Shown piece by piece: positions 7,054 to 10,710 of a stretch of DNA of 10,710 nt. The translations under genes and the position numbers were made by a program. The notes under the pieces were generated by a model. The model made no database searches, was not told where the DNA came from, and saw nothing but the letters and a program-made list of their open reading frames with translations. Origin of the DNA: Bacteroidales bacterium UBA2939 (GTDB taxonomy: Bacteria; Bacteroidota; Bacteroidia; Bacteroidales; P3); assembly GCA_002349055.1 (NCBI GenBank), contig DECD01000054.1, positions 3,816 to 14,525 of the forward strand, read 5' to 3'. Every line of letters begins with the position of its first letter. Position 1 is the stretch's first letter.

Positions 7054-8466
7054 ATGAAGAAAGAGAATTTCCGCACTGAGAGCGACCTCCTGGGTCAGAA
7101 ACAGGTTCCCGAAGAGGCTTTATACGGTGTCCAGACCGCCCGCGCCATTGAAAACTTCCACATCAGCAACCATCTGCTGTGCGACTACCACAACTTCATC
7201 CGCGGCATGGCCATCACCAAGAAGGCTGCCGCCATGGCCAACGTCGAGGTGGGTATGATCACCGAGCAGCAGGGCGAGGCCATCATGTGGGCCTGCGACC
7301 AGCTCATCGAGGGCAAATACCACGAACAGTTCCCCATCGATATGATTCAGGGCGGTGCCGGTACCTCTACCAACATGGCCGCCAACGAGGTCATTGCCAA
7401 CCTGGCCCTCGAGCGCATGGGCTACAAGCGCGGTGAGTATCAGTATTGTTCTCCCAACGACGTGGTGAACGCCAGCCAGAGCACCAACGACGCCTATCCC
7501 TGCGCCATCCACATGGCCCTGGCCCTCGAGCACCTCGAGTTCATGCCCCACCTGGAGCAGATTATCACCTCGCTCGACAAGAAGAGCGAGGAGTTCAAGC
7601 ATATCATCAAGATGGGCCGCACCCAGTTGCAGGATGCCGTTCCCATGACCCTCGGCCAGACCTTCGGTGCCTTCGCCGACTCGCTGCGCGGCGAGTATAA
7701 GAACCTGCGCCTCACGGCCGACGAGTTCCTCGTGGTCAACATGGGCGCCACCGCCATCGGCACCGGCATTTGCTCCAAGCCCGGCTACAGCGAGGCTTGC
7801 ATCAAGGCTCTCCGCAAGATTACCGGCTGGAACATCACCCTGGCCGACAACCTCATCGAGGCCACCAGCGCCACCACCTGCATGATTGCCTACAGCGGCG
7901 CCATGAAGCGCCTGGCCATCAAGACCAACAAGATTTGCAACGACCTGCGCCTCCTCTCCAGCGGTCCCCGCTGCGGCCTCAACGAGATTCATCTGCCTGA
8001 GCGTCAGCCCGGGTCTTCGATTATGCCCGGCAAGGTGAACCCCGTCATTCCCGAGGTGATGAACCAGGTGTGCTACCGCGTCATCGGCAACGACATGACC
8101 ATCAGCCTCGCCAGCGACAACGGCCAGCTGGAGCTCAACGTCATGGAGCCCGTCATCGCCTACACCCTCTTCGAGAGCATCCATCTGCTTGAGAACGGCT
8201 ACGACACCCTCCGCACCCTCTGCATCGACGGCATCGTGGCCAACGAGGAGCGCTGCCGCCAGCTCGTGGAGCACAGCATCGGCATCGTCACCATGCTCAA
8301 CCCCATCATCGGTTACAAGCAGAGCACCAAGATTGCCAAGGAGGCCAGCGAAACCGGCCGCGGCGTCTATGAACTCGTGCTCGAACACGGACTGCTTACC
8401 AAAGAACAACTGGACGAAATCCTCAAGCCCGAGAACATGCTCCAGCCTGTAGAATTGAAAATATGA
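7054..8466 (+). CDS. aspA: Aspartate ammonia-lyase (aspartase)
   Basis: 470 residues, full length for the family. Catalyses L-aspartate to fumarate plus ammonia in the cytoplasm. In anaerobic Bacteroidales the fumarate can feed fumarate reductase, which makes succinate. The sequence aligns by eye with E. coli AspA along its length: DLLGxxxVPxxAxYGVxTxRAIENF near the N-terminus, GGAGTSTNMAANEV (about 100-113), SPNDVVNASQSTNDAYP (about 133-149), KMGRTQLQDAVPMTLGQ (about 187-203), and the superfamily signature GSSIMPGKVNP at 320-330, with the catalytic Ser expected at 321. Aspartase is favoured over fumarase C by the N-terminus, by GEYQYCSPNDVVN, and by the KICNDLRLLSSGPRxGLNEI stretch. The start at 7054 follows an AT-rich leader without Shine-Dalgarno, as usual in Bacteroidota, and lies about 70 nt after a predicted transcription start. 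The stop overlaps the nqrA start as ATGA. Confidence 0.96.
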   Translation: MKKENFRTESDLLGQKQVPEEALYGVQTARAIENFHISNHLLCDYHNFIRGMAITKKAAAMANVEVGMITEQQGEAIMWACDQLIEGKYHEQFPIDMIQGGAGTSTNMAANEVIANLALERMGYKRGEYQYCSPNDVVNASQSTNDAYPCAIHMALALEHLEFMPHLEQIITSLDKKSEEFKHIIKMGRTQLQDAVPMTLGQTFGAFADSLRGEYKNLRLTADEFLVVNMGATAIGTGICSKPGYSEACIKALRKITGWNITLADNLIEATSATTCMIAYSGAMKRLAIKTNKICNDLRLLSSGPRCGLNEIHLPERQPGSSIMPGKVNPVIPEVMNQVCYRVIGNDMTISLASDNGQLELNVMEPVIAYTLFESIHLLENGYDTLRTLCIDGIVANEERCRQLVEHSIGIVTMLNPIIGYKQSTKIAKEASETGRGVYELVLEHGLLTKEQLDEILKPENMLQPVELKI

Positions 8467-9779
8467 TAAAAAGAGTTAATATAAAAAAAGGGTTTGACAT
8501 TCCTCTCGGCGGAGACGCCGAGAGGTTTGTCGTAGACATGCGGGGCGTGGAACGCTACGCCGTGAAACCGCCGGATGTGGTGGGTTTCACGCCCCGACTG
8601 CTTGTCGCCGAGGGCGATACGGTCACTGCCGGACAGCCCCTGGTGCAGGACAAGCGCGACGAACGACTCTTCCTCCCCTCACCGGTCAACGGCACGGTGG
8701 AGGCCATCGTCCGCGGCGAGAAGAGACGGCTGCTAGAAGTTGTGGTTGCAAGTAATTCTAGTAGTTCTAGTAATACTAGTCATACTAGTTTAACTAGTGA
8801 GTCTCCCGTCTGGTGGATGATCAAGGAGCGTCCCTTCGGCACCATCGCTAATCCCGACCACAAGCCCAAGGGCATCTTCGTGAGCCTGCGCGACACCAAC
8901 CCGCTGGCACCCGACATCGACTTTGCCTTGAAAGGCCGCGAGCATGAGTTCGAGGCTGGCATACAGGCGCTTTCGGCTTTTGCCGAGGTACACTGTGTGA
9001 AGGCCGAAGGTCCCCACCCGGCTGGCAACATCGGCACTATCGTCGCCGCCATCGACCCCATCAACAAGGGCGAGCAGGTGTGGAGCGTGAACGCCCAGGA
9101 TGTAGCCAATATCGGCCGCTGGTGCACCACAGGCGAGTACCGTCCCGAGCGCGTCATTGCCATAGGAGGCCCCGCAGCAAAGGCTCCGAAATACTACCGC
9201 GTGCTTTGCGGCGCAAGCCTCAAGAGAATCAGCGAGGTACAGTTGATGGATGCCAGTTATCCCAGTATGACTAGCAGCACTAGTGAAACTAGAATCATCA
9301 GCGGCAGCCCGCTGAGTGGCACCACCGTCGAGGCCGACGGCTTCCTGGGAATGTACGACCACCAGGTGTGCTTCATCGAGGAGGGCGACCACTACGACTT
9401 CATGGGCTGGCTGATGCCAGGAGTGAAGAAATATAGCTTCAGCAAGACGTTCCTCAGCGGACTTTTGATGCCATTAAAGGCTTTGGAGCCCTTAATGCCC
9501 TTAAAGCCGTCCTACGACTTCAACACCAACGTCCACGGCTCGGTGCGTCCGTTCCTGTTCACCGGCTCGTTTGAGAAGGTGTTCCCATTCGACATCTATC
9601 CTTTGCAGCTCATCAAAGCCTGCATTGTGGGCGACATAGAGTTGCAGGAGAAGCTGGGCATTTACGAGGTGGAACCCGAGGACTTCGCGCTGTGCGAGTT
9701 CATCGACCCCTCGAAAACCGAGATACAGACCATCATACGTGAGGCTCTTGAAGTCCTCAGAAAGGAGGCTATCGCATGA
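8463..9779 (+). CDS. nqrA: Na+-translocating NADH:quinone reductase subunit A, with repeat-derived insertions
   Basis: 438 residues. NqrA is the peripheral cytoplasmic subunit of the six-subunit Na+-NQR complex, which oxidises NADH, reduces quinone and exports Na+. Family hallmarks: IKKGFDIPLGG at the N-terminus, a barrel-sandwich segment with LFLPSPVNGTV (about 73-83), ERPFGTIANP, GPHPAG (183-188), DPINKGEQVWSVNAQDV, TGEYRPERVIAIGGPAAKAPKYYR, RIISGSPLSGT, and the C-terminal PLQLIKACIVGDIE...ALCEFIDPSKTEIQ. Compared with Vibrio NqrA (recalled, not aligned by tool), the link after the barrel-sandwich (residues 97-114) is replaced by S-x-T/S tripeptides. A loop before GPHPAG is roughly 15 residues shorter. 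Loops at 268-276 and 335-349 are built from further 9-bp repeats. The frame is intact throughout, so the subunit is probably functional. The start (8463) overlaps the aspA stop as ATGA, and the stop overlaps the nqrB start in the same way. Confidence 0.96.
   Translation: MIKRVNIKKGFDIPLGGDAERFVVDMRGVERYAVKPPDVVGFTPRLLVAEGDTVTAGQPLVQDKRDERLFLPSPVNGTVEAIVRGEKRRLLEVVVASNSSSSSNTSHTSLTSESPVWWMIKERPFGTIANPDHKPKGIFVSLRDTNPLAPDIDFALKGREHEFEAGIQALSAFAEVHCVKAEGPHPAGNIGTIVAAIDPINKGEQVWSVNAQDVANIGRWCTTGEYRPERVIAIGGPAAKAPKYYRVLCGASLKRISEVQLMDASYPSMTSSTSETRIISGSPLSGTTVEADGFLGMYDHQVCFIEEGDHYDFMGWLMPGVKKYSFSKTFLSGLLMPLKALEPLMPLKPSYDFNTNVHGSVRPFLFTGSFEKVFPFDIYPLQLIKACIVGDIELQEKLGIYEVEPEDFALCEFIDPSKTEIQTIIREALEVLRKEAIA
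8751..8804 (+). repeat. 9-bp tandem tract (six units) in nqrA encoding S-x-T/S
   Basis: Six exactly 9-bp units of form AGT-NNN-WCT: AGTAATTCT, AGTAGTTCT, AGTAATACT, AGTCATACT, AGTTTAACT, AGTGAGTCT. The outer six bases are conserved, so ACTAGT or TCTAGT recurs every 9 bp, while the middle triplet varies (AAT, AGT, AAT, CAT, TTA, GAG). They encode residues 97-114. The tract is AT-rich in a GC-rich gene. Confidence 0.92.
9255..9290 (+). repeat. Second tract of the same 9-bp family in nqrA
   Basis: Units AGTTATCCC (degenerate), AGTATGACT, AGCAGCACT and AGTGAAACT, followed by AGA, are of the AGT-NNN-ACT family found at 8751-8804 and in the same codon phase. They encode S-Y-P and then S-M-T, S-S-T, S-E-T (residues 265-276), just before the conserved RIISGS strand. 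Confidence 0.8.
9465..9509 (+). repeat. 9-bp tandem tract (five units) in nqrA encoding L-x-P
   Basis: Five 9-bp units of consensus TTAAWGCCC: TTGATGCCA, TTAAAGGCT, TTGGAGCCC, TTAATGCCC, TTAAAGCCG. They encode L-M-P, L-K-A, L-E-P, L-M-P, L-K-P (residues 335-349), an insertion between the SFSKTFLSG and YDFNTNVHG segments of NqrA. Different unit from the AGT-NNN-ACT tracts, but same period and phase. Confidence 0.88.
9761..9768 (+). promoter_or_regulatory. Strong Shine-Dalgarno-like site before nqrB
   Basis: AAAGGAGG lies seven nt before the nqrB ATG, inside the last codons of nqrA (encoding R-K-E-A). None of the other starts in this window has such a site. Genes of Bacteroidota usually do without Shine-Dalgarno pairing. 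It may aid reinitiation at the ATGA overlap or may be chance. Confidence 0.45.
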
Positions 9780-10710
9780 ACTTAAAGTGGTTAGAAGATT
9801 GGTTCGAGAAGATTGAGCCCAAGGGCAAATGGGCTTGGCTGGGGAGTACCTACGAGGCGTTCCACACCTTCGCCTTCACACCCAAAACCGTCACCAAGAG
9901 CGGCTCGCACATCCGCGACGCGGTGGACATGAAGCGCTCCATCATCATGGTGGTGATTGCGCTGATGCCCGCCCTGCTCTTCGGCATGTGGAACATTGGC
10001 TACCAGACCGCCATGAGCACCGGCGCCGACTGGCACTGGTTCTACATGTGGTGGTTCGGCTTCCTGCGCATGCTTCCCCTCATCGTGGTGAGCTATGCCG
10101 TGGGCCTCTTCATCGAATTTGCTTTTGCGCAGTACCGCCACCATGAGGTGAACGAAGGCTACCTGGCCACAGGTCTGCTCATCCCTATGATTGTGCCCGT
10201 CACCACGCCGCTGTGGCAGCTGGCGCTGGCCGTTGTCTTTGCCGTCATCATCGGCAAGGAGGTCTTCGGTGGCAGCGGCATGAACTTCCTCAACCCCGCC
10301 CTCGTGGCACGCGCCTTCCTCTTCTTCGCATACCCGACACATATGAGCGGCGACAAGGTTTGGATTGCCAACGACCTCTGGGGTAGCGACGCCATTGCCG
10401 GTGCCACGCCCATGGGCGAACTGGCCACCGGGGTGCACCCCTCGGCCTCGGCACTGGACATGCTTATCGGCATCATCCCCGGCTCTACCTGCGAGACGAG
10501 CGTCATCGCCATCGCACTGGGCGCTATACTGCTGCTGTTTACCGGCATCGCCAGCTGGCGCATCATGCTGAGTGTCTTCCTCGGCGGCGGCGCCATGGGA
10601 CTGCTGTTCAACGCCATCGGTTATAACGACTACATGCAGCTGCCGTTCTACTACCACTTCCTGATGGGCGGCTTCGCCTTCGGCGCGGTCTTCATGGCCA
10701 CCGACCCCGT
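9776..10710 (+). CDS. nqrB: Na+-translocating NADH:quinone reductase subunit B, C-terminus outside window
   Basis: The first 311 codons are present; the gene runs off the right edge. NqrB is an integral inner-membrane subunit that carries covalently bound FMN and takes part in Na+ translocation. The cytoplasmic N-terminus (WLEDWFEKIEPKGKW) is followed by membrane segments at about 56-75, 97-118, 129-160, 172-186, 243-260 and 263-282. Family motifs are FTPKTVTKSGSHIRDAVDMKR, GKEVFGGSGMNFLNPALVARA (161-181) and MGGFAFGAVFMATDP at the end. FMN should attach through a phosphoester to Thr211 in the motif DAIAGAT (205-211). The usual ApbE target has Ser/Thr at the fourth position of this motif and here it is Ala, a mild deviation. 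The ATG overlaps the nqrA TGA and is preceded by an unusually strong Shine-Dalgarno-like AAAGGAGG seven nt upstream. nqrC-F would be expected further right. Confidence 0.97.
   Translation, partial: MNLKWLEDWFEKIEPKGKWAWLGSTYEAFHTFAFTPKTVTKSGSHIRDAVDMKRSIIMVVIALMPALLFGMWNIGYQTAMSTGADWHWFYMWWFGFLRMLPLIVVSYAVGLFIEFAFAQYRHHEVNEGYLATGLLIPMIVPVTTPLWQLALAVVFAVIIGKEVFGGSGMNFLNPALVARAFLFFAYPTHMSGDKVWIANDLWGSDAIAGATPMGELATGVHPSASALDMLIGIIPGSTCETSVIAIALGAILLLFTGIASWRIMLSVFLGGGAMGLLFNAIGYNDYMQLPFYYHFLMGGFAFGAVFMATDP

Noticed and set aside
7120..8409. A 429-codon minus-strand open frame across aspA
   Set aside because: Mirror of aspA codon bias; the aspartase reading is unambiguous.
7054..8466. Class II fumarase (FumC) as identity
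   Set aside because: The shared superfamily signature is ambiguous, but the N-terminus and the KICNDLRLLSSGPR region match aspartase.
8751..8804. CRISPR-like repeat-spacer array
   Set aside because: Units of 9 bp with 3-bp variable parts inside an intact reading frame are far too short for CRISPR, and no cas gene is present.
8463..9779. RnfC as identity for this gene
   Set aside because: RnfC would carry two CxxCxxCxxxCP iron-sulfur motifs, which are absent, while the NqrA motifs and the following NqrB fit fully.
9791..10657. A 288-codon minus-strand open frame across nqrB
   Set aside because: His/Gly/Asp-rich antisense shadow; NqrB on the plus strand is certain.

Overview
The window looks like a chromosomal segment of a Bacteroidota bacterium, most likely order Bacteroidales. 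The genes are GC-rich and the one large intergenic region is AT-rich. Most starts lack a Shine-Dalgarno sequence. A good Bacteroides-type promoter (TTTG, 19 nt, TAnnTTTG) precedes aspA. The gene families also fit: a large TPR protein paired with an outer-membrane barrel, a TlpA-like redoxin with a DUF4369-like N-terminus, and Na+-NQR next to aspartase. The window shows no mobile element, CRISPR array, phage gene or RNA gene.

Layout: two operons diverge from a 429-bp intergenic region (6625-7053). The left operon runs on the minus strand. It encodes a cysteine-less TlpA/redoxin-like exported protein (6624-5170), a 1026-residue periplasmic TPR protein (5157-2077), an outer-membrane beta-barrel protein (about 2053-311) and the start of folC (314-1, cut by the window edge). 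The gaps are 12 nt, then an ATGA overlap (if the upstream ATG of the barrel gene is used), then an ATGA overlap. The first three are envelope proteins and folC is a cytoplasmic folate enzyme carried along. The right operon runs on the plus strand: aspA (7054-8466), nqrA (8463-9779) and nqrB (9776 to the window end), all joined by ATGA overlaps. Aspartase yields fumarate, the electron acceptor of anaerobic Bacteroidales respiration. Na+-NQR passes NADH electrons to quinone and pumps Na+, so co-expression makes metabolic sense.

The most unusual content is a set of short-period repeat tracts with fixed unit lengths of 7, 9 or 11 bp. There are eight tracts in about 7.5 kb, most of them inside or touching genes. 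NqrA alone carries three 9-bp tracts that read as S-x-T/S and L-x-P tripeptides, all at places where the NqrA family has loops or indels. Both signal peptides of the TPR/barrel pair have a 9-bp periodic core. A 7-bp tract builds the TPR-stop/barrel-start junction, and another 7-bp tract sits inside the redoxin gene. An 11-bp-unit array arranged head-to-head forms a roughly 107-bp imperfect palindrome between the two operons. I do not recognise a named family for these tracts. The nearest known analogy is the heptameric short tandem repeats (STRRs) of filamentous cyanobacteria. The genes themselves are ordinary apart from this repeat remodelling, the loss of the redox cysteines in the redoxin, an insertion ahead of the FolC P-loop, and some deviations in NqrA and NqrB.
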